Assembly (NCBI GenBank): GCA_902634405.1
Contig: CACPJY010000001.1
Coordinates: forward strand, 62,001 to 126,000
Reading direction: 5' to 3'
DNA length: 64,000 bases
Source of the DNA: an uncultured Synechococcaceae cyanobacterium
GTDB lineage: Bacteria; Cyanobacteriota; Cyanobacteriia; PCC-6307; Cyanobiaceae
Under the pieces are notes generated by a model. It was not told the origin of the DNA, searched no databases, and worked only from the letters and a program-made list of their open reading frames with translations. Made by a program: the position numbers and the translations under genes. This document shows positions 46,899 through 57,289 of the stretch, piece by piece (the stretch's first letter is position 1; every line of letters begins with the position of its first letter).

Positions 46899-47936
46899 TT
46901 AGAAAGGCAAGCCTAAAAGTCTGGACTCATTAGGCTCCGAGGAAGTCTCTATAGAGCCAAGAATCCATGCAGGAAAACCTCTCTTTTGACATACATCGAG
47001 GGTTTCATCAGCTCTCTCCTGCTTCACGACCAAGCAGTAACCAACACCTAAATTAAAGGTATTCCAAAGATCCCTCTCTGGTATCTTCCCCTGCTCTTGC
47101 AGCCATTCAAAAATATAAGGTTTTTCCCAGCTACTTTTTTCGATATGAGCACTTAATCCTGCAGGCAAGCATCTAGGCAGGTTCTCAGGAAGACCTCCTC
47201 CAGTGATATGTGCCATTCCTTGAATAGGTATCTGACTCTCAAAAAGAGCTTTCACTAACTCAAAATAAATAGTTGTTGGAGCCAAAAGAGCTTCTAAAAG
47301 TGACCTTTGACTATTACCCATTAGAGAATGAAGGTCAATTGCATTAGTGCTCAAAATCTTTCGAACTAAACTGAAACCATTGCTATGTAAACCACTACTT
47401 TCAATAGCTATCAAAAGATCTCCTGGTTTTATAAAACGCCCATCGATTAAGTGGTTCTCCTCAACAATTCCAACACAAAACCCAGCAAGATCGTATTGAT
47501 TTTTCGAATAAAATCCTGGCATTTCAGCTGTCTCTCCCCCAAGCAAGGCACATCCACTTAAACGACAACCCTCTGCTATCCCTTGCACAACTTCAACCAT
47601 GGCTGAAGGTTTTAATTTTCCTGTAGCAATGTAATCCAAGAAAAAAAGCGGTTTTGCCCCAGAAGTAATTACATCATTTACACACATAGCCACTAAATCA
47701 ATTCCAACTCCGTAATGGAGATTATTTTCTTGCGCCAATTCAAGCTTGGTCCCTACGCCATCTGTACCTGAGACCAAAACAGGATTTATCAGGCCCTTGG
47801 GAAGCCGCATCAATCCTCCAAAGCCCCCGATACCGCCTATTACATCTCTGGTATGAGTGGCCTCAACACTCGAGCGAATTTCATCTACAAAAGACCTTCC
47901 GGCCTCTACATCAACCCCTGCTGCCTTGTAATCCAT
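46899..47936 (-). CDS. purM: Phosphoribosylformylglycinamidine cyclo-ligase
   Basis: AIR synthetase closes the imidazole ring in purine synthesis using ATP. The 345-aa protein begins [17 protein letters not shown], with [27 protein letters not shown], the metal/ATP loop [15 protein letters not shown] and [16 protein letters not shown]. Length is normal. It is divergent from panC-cmk with a 225-nt spacer. Confidence 0.97.
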   Translation of the reverse strand: MDYKAAGVDVEAGRSFVDEIRSSVEATHTRDVIGGIGGFGGLMRLPKGLINPVLVSGTDGVGTKLELAQENNLHYGVGIDLVAMCVNDVITSGAKPLFFLDYIATGKLKPSAMVEVVQGIAEGCRLSGCALLGGETAEMPGFYSKNQYDLAGFCVGIVEENHLIDGRFIKPGDLLIAIESSGLHSNGFSLVRKILSTNAIDLHSLMGNSQRSLLEALLAPTTIYFELVKALFESQIPIQGMAHITGGGLPENLPRCLPAGLSAHIEKSSWEKPYIFEWLQEQGKIPERDLWNTFNLGVGYCLVVKQERADETLDVCQKRGFPAWILGSIETSSEPNESRLLGLPF

Positions 47937-48147
47937 AAATTCACAGATGGGATGAAATCAAACGTTAATGAGTTCAAAAATCAAGCGAGTTGTAGCTTTA
48001 AGTCAATTTCTCAAAACATTACCTCGTCTTGAGGAGTTTGAGGTTAAAAAAAAGCAATCCAATGAAAAAAGAGACTTGTTTTTTATAGTTCAACACAAAA
48101 GCTCTTATGCTTTTTAGTGAACAAAGGAAATTAGTCACTTCTCTTTT

Positions 48148-48164
48148 AAGGAGGTTTTCAACTG
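48148..48164 (+). promoter_or_regulatory. Strong Shine-Dalgarno before a CTG start (panC)
   Basis: AAGGAGGT is followed after 6 nt by CTG at 48162, in frame with the panC core. An in-frame TAA five codons upstream (48147) rules out any earlier start. The next in-frame near-cognate, GTG 48240, would cut into the conserved VPTMGALH motif. Such a full Shine-Dalgarno is unusual for this window, which supports CTG as the initiation codon. Confidence 0.6.
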
Positions 48165-49715
48165 AGCTTTTCTCTTCTCCATACCCAATCCGAACTCAAA
48201 GAATGGCTGCAATTCCACCAGGACAAAGAAATCACCTTTGTGCCAACCATGGGGGCTCTACACCGTGGCCATGAAGCACTCATCAAAAAAGCAAGTGAAT
48301 ATCAATCAGCTATAAAGTCAAACCTTACATTAGTCAGTATTTTTGTAAACCCTCTTCAATTTGGACCTAATGAAGATTTTAATAATTACCCACGAGATAT
48401 AAAGCAAGACACACTTATAGCTAAAAGATGCGGCGCAAAAGCCTTATGGGCCCCATCATTGGAAGAAATTTTTCCAGGAGGGCCTCACTCAAATTTTACA
48501 ATTAAAGCTCCAGATTTTCTTCAAACACACCTTTGTGGAGCTAGCAGACCAGGTCACTTTGATGGAGTGGCAACAGTAATTCTTCGTCTGTTAAATATTG
48601 TTCGCCCTGAAATACTTATATTAGGAGAAAAAGATTGGCAGCAATTTGTAATTATAAGAAAGCTCTTGAAAGATCTAAATATGCCTATAAAACTTATTGG
48701 AGTACCTACCATACGTGATCAAGATGGTCTGGCATATAGTTCACGCAATCTAAAATTAAATCTTGAAGAAAGAAAAAAAGCAATCCATCTCCCGAAATTC
48801 CTCAGTCAATCAGTTGAAGAATATCTCAAGTTTGGGGAATTAGATATTGAAAATCTCTATTTGAATCTCAAACAAAAAGGGTTAGAGATTGAATATTTAG
48901 AGCAAGTAGACCCATTTCTTCTGAAACCAGTCAAAACATATAAAAATATATCATTAGTTGCCGCATCTGTAAGATTTGGTTCAACCAGACTCATAGACCA
49001 CAAGTTCCTAATGAAACGCAAACCAATTGTCGCGATAGACGGGCCTGCAGGCGCAGGCAAAAGTACTGTAACCAAAGAACTAGCTAAAAAGCTAAATCTC
49101 ATTTATCTCGATACAGGAGCCATGTATCGAGCAGTAACTTGGCTGATAAAAGAAATGAATGTCGATATCAAGAATGAAGACGAAGTGAAAAATTCACTTG
49201 CAAATCTAAAGATTGAATTCAGTTCAAATCAGTTAGAAGTGCAACAAGTGCATATCAATAGTAAGGATGTAACTGAAGAAATTCGTTCTCCGAATATCAC
49301 TGCTTTAGTTTCTGAAATTGCTGCCCATCCATCCGTACGAGAAATCCTAACAAAGCAACAAAAGGAAATGGGTGATCAAGGTGGTTTAGTAGCAGAAGGA
49401 AGAGATATAGGCACTACAGTTTTTCCAGGGGCTGAATTAAAAGTATTTCTGACTGCCACCGCAAGCGAGCGTGCCAGAAGAAGAGCTTTAGATATGAAAC
49501 GAAGAGGCTTTTCAATAACTAGTTTATCTGACTTAGAAAATGAAATAATTAAGAGAGATGAATTAGATTCATCCAGAGATATATCTCCATTAATCAAGGC
49601 CGACGATGCAATAGAGGTGATTACAGATGGGATGGAGATTGACCAAGTTGTAGAAAAACTAATTGACCTATTCCGACGCAAGGTACCCTATGAGGCTTGG
49701 CCTAACCCGAATTAG
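48162..49715 (+). CDS. panC/cmk: Bifunctional pantothenate synthetase/cytidylate kinase
   Basis: A fused protein of 517 aa, as known in cyanobacteria. Residues 1 to about 284 are pantothenate synthetase (ATP-dependent joining of pantoate and beta-alanine), with VPTMGALHRGHEALI, VSIFVNPLQFGPNEDF, CGASRPGHFDGVATVI and LGEKDWQQF. From MKRKPIVAIDGPAGAGKSTVTK onward it is CMP/dCMP kinase, with YLDTGAMYRAVTW and VAEGRDIGTTVFPGA. The track start (GTG 48240) removes the first strand. Reading back to the CTG at 48162 adds 26 residues (LSFSLLHTQSELKEW), the normal panC N-terminal length. It overlaps the phosphatase gene by 14 nt, tail to tail. Confidence 0.92.
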   Translation: MSFSLLHTQSELKEWLQFHQDKEITFVPTMGALHRGHEALIKKASEYQSAIKSNLTLVSIFVNPLQFGPNEDFNNYPRDIKQDTLIAKRCGAKALWAPSLEEIFPGGPHSNFTIKAPDFLQTHLCGASRPGHFDGVATVILRLLNIVRPEILILGEKDWQQFVIIRKLLKDLNMPIKLIGVPTIRDQDGLAYSSRNLKLNLEERKKAIHLPKFLSQSVEEYLKFGELDIENLYLNLKQKGLEIEYLEQVDPFLLKPVKTYKNISLVAASVRFGSTRLIDHKFLMKRKPIVAIDGPAGAGKSTVTKELAKKLNLIYLDTGAMYRAVTWLIKEMNVDIKNEDEVKNSLANLKIEFSSNQLEVQQVHINSKDVTEEIRSPNITALVSEIAAHPSVREILTKQQKEMGDQGGLVAEGRDIGTTVFPGAELKVFLTATASERARRRALDMKRRGFSITSLSDLENEIIKRDELDSSRDISPLIKADDAIEVITDGMEIDQVVEKLIDLFRRKVPYEAWPNPN

Positions 49716-50181
49716 AAATACTATCTAAAAGACCTAAGCAAGCATCTTCAAGAAGATCTAAAACCTCATCAAACCCTTTATCTCCTCCATAATATGGATC
49801 TGGCACCTCAAGGGTCTTTGAATTCTTTGCAAAGCTCAGTATTGGTTTAATAAGAGAGTTATTTTCTTGTTTTGATTCCTTCGCAAGAGCTCTCACTGCT
49901 TGATAGTTATCATTATCCATCGTCAAAATTAAATCAAACTTCTTGAAGTCATCTACATTAATTTGCCTAGCCTTACTCACAAGGGAAATTCCTCTGCGTT
50001 GAGCAGCTGATTTCATGCGATGATCTGGTGACCTGCCTACATGCCAGCTTCCTGTGCCAGCTGAATCAACTAGATAACTTGATTCAAGATCCTTGGCGGA
50101 AATCAAGTGCAAAAAAACCCCCTCAGCAGCAGGAGACCTGCAAATATTCCCAAGACATACAAACAATAATTTTGTCTGCAT
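49702..50181 (-). CDS. Low-molecular-weight protein-tyrosine phosphatase
   Basis: A 159-aa LMW-PTP. The N-terminal catalytic loop VCLGNICRSPAAEG holds the nucleophile Cys and the Arg, and the general-acid segment VPDPYYGGDKGFDEV is near residue 125. The start at MQTKLLFVCLGN is family-typical; the tracked extension is not. Cyanobacterial homologues can act on tyrosine-phosphorylated exopolysaccharide or photosystem proteins, but no partner kinase is visible here. Confidence 0.92.
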   Translation of the reverse strand: MQTKLLFVCLGNICRSPAAEGVFLHLISAKDLESSYLVDSAGTGSWHVGRSPDHRMKSAAQRRGISLVSKARQINVDDFKKFDLILTMDNDNYQAVRALAKESKQENNSLIKPILSFAKNSKTLEVPDPYYGGDKGFDEVLDLLEDACLGLLDSISNSG

Positions 50182-50285
50182 CGAAAAACCCTCAATACAA
50201 AAAAGAAGAAGCATCTATGCTTCGCAAAAATAGTTTAATAAAGAAAAACACACAAAGATTGAGTCATTCATAAAATGGTAAACCA

Positions 50286-51056
50286 CTAACTCTTCAAATC
50301 AAATAACACATCATGAATATAGGCCTCAGTCCATTCTCTGCCATAAAATCGAGTTAGCATAGCTCTTGCAGGATCTTTATATGCTCTGTATTTGATATAA
50401 AGACTTTGGCCTGAAAGTAATTCAAAGGCACGATCATGATTGACTGCATTCGCATGATTAACTAAATCCAAATAAAGCTCTAAGTAATCTCTGAAAGCAG
50501 GTCTAATTACGTCCTCAATTAATTGATCTCCTTCCACACCTAATGGAATTCTCGTCCAAAGAAAGCATGGTGAAAAGAATTTCCTAGCTTCTTCTGGAAT
50601 ATCACCACCATGGGGCAGAAAAGATTTCCACTTTTCATAAAACTCTCTTAACCTTTCCCAAACAAGCTGCGTATGATGAGTATCTAATTGCAATACTGGT
50701 TGCAAATCTAATGCGATAAGGTGTCCCGAAGGAAGAGTTACAAAATCAGCCCCAAAAAAAGGCAAATCATAATAATGGAATGGACTAATTAAAAAATTAA
50801 ACACTGAAGCAGAGGTTCCTGCTTCAACACAAGCAGCACGTACTTGTCTTAATTTTGTAGTTCTACAAGCCCAAGTATGAGTTGTTACATCAACAGGTTT
50901 TGACTTAGATCCTATAACAGCAGTTTTTGATAAGAAAGCAATAGGTATCTTATACTCAATCGGATTTAAAGGCGATAAAAAAGAGATTGCATCATCTAAA
51001 AATAGAGACCATCTCCATTTAGAAATATCAACTGGATCAAGACTAGAATTTCTCAA
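50286..51056 (-). CDS. pebB: Phycoerythrobilin:ferredoxin oxidoreductase
   Basis: PebB reduces 15,16-dihydrobiliverdin to phycoerythrobilin with ferredoxin, the second of two reductions after heme oxygenase. The 256-aa protein of the ferredoxin-dependent bilin reductase family has [46 protein letters not shown] and [24 protein letters not shown]. The start is TTG at 51056: no early ATG exists and an in-frame TGA lies three codons upstream. It follows pebA by 33 nt. The product colours the small phycoerythrin of low-light Prochlorococcus. Confidence 0.93.
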   Translation of the reverse strand: MRNSSLDPVDISKWRWSLFLDDAISFLSPLNPIEYKIPIAFLSKTAVIGSKSKPVDVTTHTWACRTTKLRQVRAACVEAGTSASVFNFLISPFHYYDLPFFGADFVTLPSGHLIALDLQPVLQLDTHHTQLVWERLREFYEKWKSFLPHGGDIPEEARKFFSPCFLWTRIPLGVEGDQLIEDVIRPAFRDYLELYLDLVNHANAVNHDRAFELLSGQSLYIKYRAYKDPARAMLTRFYGREWTEAYIHDVLFDLKS

Positions 51057-51089
51057 GGCAATTCAGAATCCTTCCTATATTAAACTATT

Positions 51090-51866
<777 letters not shown>

Positions 51867-51990
51867 CTAAGGCGCAAGGTAGAAGCAGATTAAGCAAGGT
51901 TCACTGCCTAGAACTAGTTAATCATTCAAAAACGCCCTAAAAGTTTGTAAATACATTAAAACCCCATTCTAAATTAGTGGTTTTTTGAAC

Positions 51991-52704
51991 TTAGAGAGAT
52001 TCTGTACTCCCTCTCCGAATAGATCTTGTTAATAGTTGAAAAAGTATTTTACCAATCGTCGCAATTAAATTACCTTCTAACTCCTTGAAAATATCCATAT
52101 TAAATTTAAAAGCAAGGTTAGCCTCTTCGACAATCTGATCAGCCATTAATTGATCAATGGGTAGACTATTAAGAACCTGACTATAATGTTCTTTAAATGA
52201 TTTTTCATTCGCAATTAAGTCAAATTCATAGAACCTTAATCCATCATGATCTCCAAGCTGCATTGCCTTCTGAGCAATTTTCTTAAGAATTTGGCCACCA
52301 GAAAGATCACCTAAGTATCTTGTATAATGATGCCCAATTAATAATTCTGGAAATTCTTTAGATACCTTTTTGATGCGCTCAACATAAGCCATTGCCGAAA
52401 CAGTGGGCTTGACTTCGCTTGTCCAATTCTCCCCAAAATAAAAGAACAAATCATTTTCTAAGGACTGGCATCTTTTTAATTCTGGAAACGAGATCGAACT
52501 TACAATAGGGTGACTCTTTAGAGCTAATTGCTCAATCTCATCTTCCATCGCTTTGTAAACGAAATAAAGATCTGCCAATAGTTTCCTATAACTGGACCTG
52601 TCGACAACACCTTTTAAAAAGCAACTTACAAAACCAGTATTTTCAGCCATTGTGTGGGCTTTTTTAGTGCCTTCTCTAAGCTGCCTAGCTAAAGCTACAG
52701 ACAT
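51991..52704 (-). CDS. ho1: Heme oxygenase
   Basis: Heme oxygenase opens heme to biliverdin IX-alpha, CO and Fe(II), supplying PebA. The 237-aa protein begins MSVALARQLREGTKKAHTMAENTGFV; His in KKAHTMAE is the proximal heme ligand. The distal-helix signature YLGDLSGGQILKKIAQKAM is present. It is the first of ho1-pebA-pebB, giving a complete heme-to-phycoerythrobilin path in one strand-consistent cluster. Confidence 0.95.
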   Translation of the reverse strand: MSVALARQLREGTKKAHTMAENTGFVSCFLKGVVDRSSYRKLLADLYFVYKAMEDEIEQLALKSHPIVSSISFPELKRCQSLENDLFFYFGENWTSEVKPTVSAMAYVERIKKVSKEFPELLIGHHYTRYLGDLSGGQILKKIAQKAMQLGDHDGLRFYEFDLIANEKSFKEHYSQVLNSLPIDQLMADQIVEEANLAFKFNMDIFKELEGNLIATIGKILFQLLTRSIRRGSTESL

Positions 52705-52805
52705 TGGTTGGATAAATTAAATTGGTTGTCCACTGCGAAGCAACCCTTGACCTTGATAGTAATTGGAATTTGAAAATTTACAGGGAAATCGTTTGCGAGG
52801 TCTGA

Positions 52806-53222
52806 TCAAGGGAATAGTAAAAAAAGATCATGACAAATCGCATGTAATTTGGCCGTCTGATCTTTCATTGGTAAAAAATCACCGCTAGGAGTCCAATCAC
52901 CAACAGTCACAATCCGCCATCGTTCGCCCTCATAAGTCATTCCCCGAATAATCACCCCTAAAAGCTGGGGGAAGGAATGATCTCCTCCTAAGGTGAGATT
53001 GAGTTGTAGGAACAGACTCCTACATTCCAGCCTAGGGCTCCAACCAGGAAAGTGAAATGCCAAATCAAGAGTGTCTCTCTCAAACCATCTCCGCGTTTCC
53101 GGATCATCTCTCCAGGGTGTGAGGTTTTCACTAGCCTCTGGGAAATGCTGTCTTACAAGCCTTACCACTGAAGCAAGAACATGCGCAAAATAGACACTAT
53201 CCACTTGATCGGCTGCGTTCAC
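52806..53222 (-). CDS. Conserved hypothetical protein upstream of ho1
   Basis: A 138-aa soluble protein with no membrane segment or known motif. It is rich in aromatic residues (FHFPGWSPRLECRS, GDWTPSGDFLPM). It starts at GTG 53222, the only reasonable in-frame start. It lies 101 nt before ho1 on the same strand, so it may share a promoter with the bilin genes. Function not recognised. Confidence 0.6.
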   Translation of the reverse strand: MNAADQVDSVYFAHVLASVVRLVRQHFPEASENLTPWRDDPETRRWFERDTLDLAFHFPGWSPRLECRSLFLQLNLTLGGDHSFPQLLGVIIRGMTYEGERWRIVTVGDWTPSGDFLPMKDQTAKLHAICHDLFLLFP

Positions 53223-53370
53223 CTAAGCCTCCAGAGGTTAAACATAAAATAAAAGATTCCATGCAATTAGATTTAACGCAAGTTGGAGTAAGCCAAAAAT
53301 TAATTTAGTTCTATGAAACAAAGCAAAACATCATGAGCAGAGATTCCCTAGCAAACCAGTTCGACTGACA

Positions 53371-54657
53371 ATGAAAAAATCCAAAAAAACAACACGAGTA
53401 GGCTTTTATTTTGTAGTAGGTATTACTGCTGCTGCAACACATTCTGTAGTTTTGATAGTGCTAAATGTTTTTCTTTCTCTCTGGATAAGCAATCTATTAG
53501 GATTTTTGTCAGCCTCATTAGTGAGTTATATTGGTCATTCTAAATACACCTTCAACCCTGAAACAAAGGGTAATAACTTTGCACGTAGATGGTTAATTTA
53601 TCAATTTACAATAAACCTATGCCTAAGCATCTTATTGCCTTTAGTATTAATTACATGGGGTAATTGGATTATAACTAAAATCCTTTTAATACTTTCACCA
53701 ACAATTATGAATGCGCTTATTTGGTCTCAGGCAGCAAAGTTTAGTGCTCGTCGACACCAAAAAAGTTTAACAAAACCTATTCTACATGCTGACGACCTGG
53801 GCCTAACATCACAGACCAACATTGCGATACTAGATCTAGTAAAAAATGGAAATCTTGATAGTGCAAGCTTGCTTATCAATGGTAACGCTGTTGAGTCAGC
53901 AATAAAGGATTGGAAGAAAGAGAAAAGAGTTTCTTTATATCTACATTTCTGTCTTACAGAAGGTCCAGCATTATCACAAAATAATACTCTAGAACATATT
54001 GTTAATAAGAAAGGGGTTCTTCATTATTCTTTTGCTAGATTAGTCTTAGTTTCGTTAATCCCAAGATTATTTGAATATCGGAGAATAATAGAGCATGAAA
54101 TTCAAACTGAATTAATAGCTCAAATCAAACATTATAAATTACTAACTGGAGAAAACAGAATTGCCTTAGATGGACATCAGCATGTTCATCTAATTCCAAT
54201 AGTCCTGTCTAGCATACTTAAAGTTGCAAAAGAAGAAAATATTAATTGGATTCGTACAGCATCAGAACCCTTGCTAGCAAATCTTCCTATGAAATCTTGG
54301 GTAAGATCTTTCTCAAAAGGTGGCTTGTTAAAATGGTTGGTTCTTCTAGCTTTAAGTTTCATCGGAAAACAAGAGATTTTAAAAGAAGGTATACAAACCA
54401 ATTCAGCATTTGCAGGGGTCCTATTCACTGGGCAAATGGATAGAAAAGTAATTTCCTCTGCATGGAAGGAGCTCAGTCTGCTAAAACCTGGCCTAGGAGA
54501 GACAGATCCAATGATTCTATGCCACCCAGCCTCTTGTCCAACATTGGAAACACAAAAAGAGCTAATTAATTTTCCATTATCTAGAAAATTTCTTTACTCT
54601 AATTGGAGAGAAAAGGAATGGATTGTTCTCAAAACTATTATACTTAATATGAATTAA
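53371..54657 (+). CDS. GtrA membrane domain fused to YdjC/ChbG deacetylase
   Basis: A 428-aa two-domain protein. Residues 1 to about 130 are a GtrA-like domain: four helices with the signature SYIGHSKYTF, a family thought to flip bactoprenol-linked sugars. Residues about 135-428 are a YdjC/ChbG-type carbohydrate deacetylase, with ILHADDLGLT (metal Asp), LYLHFCLTEG, and LDGHQHVHLIP (metal His), so the metal site looks intact. A YdjC-family relative, NaxD of Francisella, deacetylates undecaprenyl-phosphate-GalNAc. The neighbour is a GtrB-like glycosyltransferase, convergent with a 4-nt overlap. Role in a lipid-linked sugar modification is inferred. Confidence 0.85.
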   Translation: MKKSKKTTRVGFYFVVGITAAATHSVVLIVLNVFLSLWISNLLGFLSASLVSYIGHSKYTFNPETKGNNFARRWLIYQFTINLCLSILLPLVLITWGNWIITKILLILSPTIMNALIWSQAAKFSARRHQKSLTKPILHADDLGLTSQTNIAILDLVKNGNLDSASLLINGNAVESAIKDWKKEKRVSLYLHFCLTEGPALSQNNTLEHIVNKKGVLHYSFARLVLVSLIPRLFEYRRIIEHEIQTELIAQIKHYKLLTGENRIALDGHQHVHLIPIVLSSILKVAKEENINWIRTASEPLLANLPMKSWVRSFSKGGLLKWLVLLALSFIGKQEILKEGIQTNSAFAGVLFTGQMDRKVISSAWKELSLLKPGLGETDPMILCHPASCPTLETQKELINFPLSRKFLYSNWREKEWIVLKTIILNMN

Positions 54658-55628
54658 TCAAGCTTATGAATTGCCCTGATGAAGTAATGAGGCCTAGCTT
54701 TTGCATCAACATAGATTCTACCTATATAATCCCCCAATACTCCAATTCCAATAAGCTGTATTCCTCCTAAAAACAATACAGCGACAATTAAAGAAGCATA
54801 TCCAGCAACATCAATCCCAATAAAAACTGTCCTTAATATAATCCAAAAAGCATAAATCAAACTCAGAGTGGATACTGAAATACCTAAAAAAGTCCAAACC
54901 TTTAATGGTAAAACAGAGAATGAGAATATACCGTCTAACGCATAATTGCACAATTTCCAAGGGCTCCATGAAGTCTTACCTCCTGAACGAATAAAACGTC
55001 TATAACTCAATTCAACACTTCGATATCCCGTCCAAGGAAGTAACCCTTTAGAAAAGCGACTAAATTCACGCATTTTTGTCAACGCATCTACAACCGGTGC
55101 ACTCAAAAGGCGGTAATCTCCTGCCCCTTCTTTCAACTGAATGGAGTCAACTAATCTATTAAATACTTTATAAAACCAAGTTGCACTTGCAACTTTAAAA
55201 AGTGATTCCTGATCACGGTCATCTCGAACAGCTGTAACAACTTCTGCACCGTTGACCCAAGCCTTAACCATAGACGGAATCAACTCTGGAGGGTGTTGCA
55301 AATCTGAGTCAATTAAAACCACAGCATCACATCTACCAGAAACATGGTCTAACCCAGCCAACATGGCTGCTTCCTTACCAAAATTCCTAGTTAATTCAAT
55401 GAGGGTAACTTTATTAGCTATGTCTTTGGTCACTACTGAATTCTGCCAATCGCAAACTTGATCAACTGTCTTGTCATTAGACCCATCATCCACTAAAACC
55501 AGCATGCTCACCTCATCCAAAGCCAGCACTCTTTCAATAAATTGAGTAATAACTGCCTCCTCATTGAAACAAGCTGCTACTACCCACACTTTTGAGTTCA
55601 CTGGATCTGGGACAACTAAAGAACTCAT
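54654..55628 (-). CDS. GtrB-like polyprenyl-phosphate glycosyltransferase
   Basis: A 324-aa family 2 glycosyltransferase of the GtrB/DPM1 type. The catalytic domain has VVAACFNEEAVI, LVLVDDGSNDKT, ELTRNFGKEAAMLAGLDH and the DxD-type VLIDSDLQHPPELI. The C-terminal third has two membrane helices (about 230-255 and 267-290). Such enzymes load a sugar onto undecaprenyl phosphate on the cytoplasmic face. With the facing GtrA-YdjC fusion it forms a plausible transfer-deacetylate-flip set. The donor sugar is unknown. Confidence 0.88.
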   Translation of the reverse strand: MSSLVVPDPVNSKVWVVAACFNEEAVITQFIERVLALDEVSMLVLVDDGSNDKTVDQVCDWQNSVVTKDIANKVTLIELTRNFGKEAAMLAGLDHVSGRCDAVVLIDSDLQHPPELIPSMVKAWVNGAEVVTAVRDDRDQESLFKVASATWFYKVFNRLVDSIQLKEGAGDYRLLSAPVVDALTKMREFSRFSKGLLPWTGYRSVELSYRRFIRSGGKTSWSPWKLCNYALDGIFSFSVLPLKVWTFLGISVSTLSLIYAFWIILRTVFIGIDVAGYASLIVAVLFLGGIQLIGIGVLGDYIGRIYVDAKARPHYFIRAIHKLD

Positions 55629-55723
55629 TCTGAATTAATTCTCGAAAAGAAAATGCTTTATTTGATTAAGATCACTGTAAAAGATTCGATCAAGCCTACT
55701 CCCATGAAGATGAGTCTTACCAC

Positions 55724-55750
55724 GTAGTCATAAGCTCAAATAGAGACTAC
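55724..55750. repeat. Inverted repeat upstream of icd
   Basis: GTAGTC and GACTAC are separated by 15 nt, ending 22 nt before the icd ATG. It does not fit the NtcA box GTA-N8-TAC. It is a possible operator or chance repeat. Confidence 0.25.
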
Positions 55751-55772
55751 CTAAATACGCAGAAAAAAATCT

Positions 55773-57197
55773 ATGACTCAATTCAATAAACTAACAAAAC
55801 CAAGTCAAGGAAAAGCCATCCGATTTGAGAACGGTCAGCCCATCGTTCCAAATGATCCCATCATTCCCTTTATCAGAGGTGATGGTACCGGTGTAGACAT
55901 CTGGCCAGCTACTCAAAAAGTTATTGATCAAGCCGTCTTTAAAGCATATAAAGGAACCAAGTGTATTAATTGGCTAAAAATCTATGCTGGAGATGAAGCT
56001 TGTGATCTATACGGAACCTATCAATATCTTCCAGAAGATACCCTGAAAGCCATCAAAGCTTATGGGGTGGCAATAAAAGGGCCTCTCACAACCCCTATTG
56101 GTGGAGGAATACGTTCATTAAACGTCGCTCTTAGGCAGATGTTTGATCTTTATTCCTGCGTAAGACCTTGCCGATACTTCACTGGTACTCCCAGTCCTCA
56201 CAAAAGGCCAGAAGACCTTGATGTCATCGTTTACCGAGAGAATACAGAGGACATTTATATGGGAATTGAATGGGCATCTAATGACCCTATAGGCCTATCA
56301 TTAATAGAACATTTAAATGCACAAGTTATACCAGCGAATGGCAAGCTCGGGAATCGTAAGATCCCAATTGAATCGGGCCTAGGGATTAAACCAGTAAGCA
56401 AAAATGGTAGTCAAAGACATATCCGGAAAGCAATTCAACATGCATTACGTTTAAAGGGGAATAAGCGTCACGTTACCCTCGTGCACAAGGGTAACATTAT
56501 GAAGTTTACAGAAGGGGCATTTCGGGATTGGGGATATGAATTAGCTACAACTGAATTTCGCAACGAATGTATTACAGAACGAGAAAAATGGATTATAGAA
56601 AATAAAGATCAAAATCCCTCAATAACAATTGAGAAGAATGCAAAAATGATAGAGCCAGGCTTTGAATCATTGACAGAAGAAAAAAGAAATATGATTTGCA
56701 GTGAAGTCAAAAATGTAATTGATTCAATATACAAGACTCATGGAAATAATGCTTGGGTAAAAATGGTTTTAGTAGATGACAGAATTGCCGATAGTATCTT
56801 TCAACAAATTCAAACAAGGCCCCAAGAGTATTCCATTCTTGCGACAATGAATTTAAATGGGGACTACATTTCTGATGCGGCTGCTGCAATTGTAGGAGGT
56901 CTGGGTATGGCACCCGGAGCAAATATTGGAGACAATGCCGCAATATTTGAAGCGACTCATGGAACAGCTCCGAAACATGCAGGTTTAGATAGAATTAATC
57001 CAGGCTCAGTAATACTTAGTGGGGTAATGATGTTGGAGTTTTTAGGCTGGGAAGAAGCCGCAGAATTAATTACAAAGGGGGTCAGTTTGTGTATTGAAGA
57101 AAAGAAGGTCACATATGACTTAGCTAGATTAATGGAACCCCCTGTTAGCCCTGTAAGCTGCAGCGGATTTGCCAATGAAATAATAAAGCGATTCTAA
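55773..57197 (+). CDS. icd: Isocitrate dehydrogenase (NADP)
   Basis: Icd forms 2-oxoglutarate, the carbon skeleton for ammonium assimilation and the nitrogen-status signal in cyanobacteria. The 474-aa protein has the substrate loop GGGIRSLNVALRQMFDLYSCVRPCRYF, VYRENTEDIYMGIEW, and the metal/NADP region NLNGDYISDAAAAIVGGLG followed by ATHGTAPKHAG. It carries the insertion typical of cyanobacterial enzymes relative to the 416-aa E. coli form. It is divergent from the GtrB-like gene (144-nt spacer). Confidence 0.97.
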   Translation: MTQFNKLTKPSQGKAIRFENGQPIVPNDPIIPFIRGDGTGVDIWPATQKVIDQAVFKAYKGTKCINWLKIYAGDEACDLYGTYQYLPEDTLKAIKAYGVAIKGPLTTPIGGGIRSLNVALRQMFDLYSCVRPCRYFTGTPSPHKRPEDLDVIVYRENTEDIYMGIEWASNDPIGLSLIEHLNAQVIPANGKLGNRKIPIESGLGIKPVSKNGSQRHIRKAIQHALRLKGNKRHVTLVHKGNIMKFTEGAFRDWGYELATTEFRNECITEREKWIIENKDQNPSITIEKNAKMIEPGFESLTEEKRNMICSEVKNVIDSIYKTHGNNAWVKMVLVDDRIADSIFQQIQTRPQEYSILATMNLNGDYISDAAAAIVGGLGMAPGANIGDNAAIFEATHGTAPKHAGLDRINPGSVILSGVMMLEFLGWEEAAELITKGVSLCIEEKKVTYDLARLMEPPVSPVSCSGFANEIIKRF

Positions 57198-57289
57198 ATT
57201 AAAATACTATATCTAAGGTTTTTAAAATTCATAGCTCAAAGTATGCAGATTATGAAAAACAAACATTTTAAAACCCAATAAATCATTCC

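Noticed and set aside
48240-48242. GTG as the start of panC-cmk
   Set aside because: It sits inside the conserved VPTMGALH motif; homologues need about 26 residues before it, and a strong Shine-Dalgarno lies upstream of CTG 48162.
55724-55750. NtcA box upstream of icd
   Set aside because: The inverted repeat GTAGTC/GACTAC does not have the GTA-N8-TAC spacing; kept only as an unassigned repeat.
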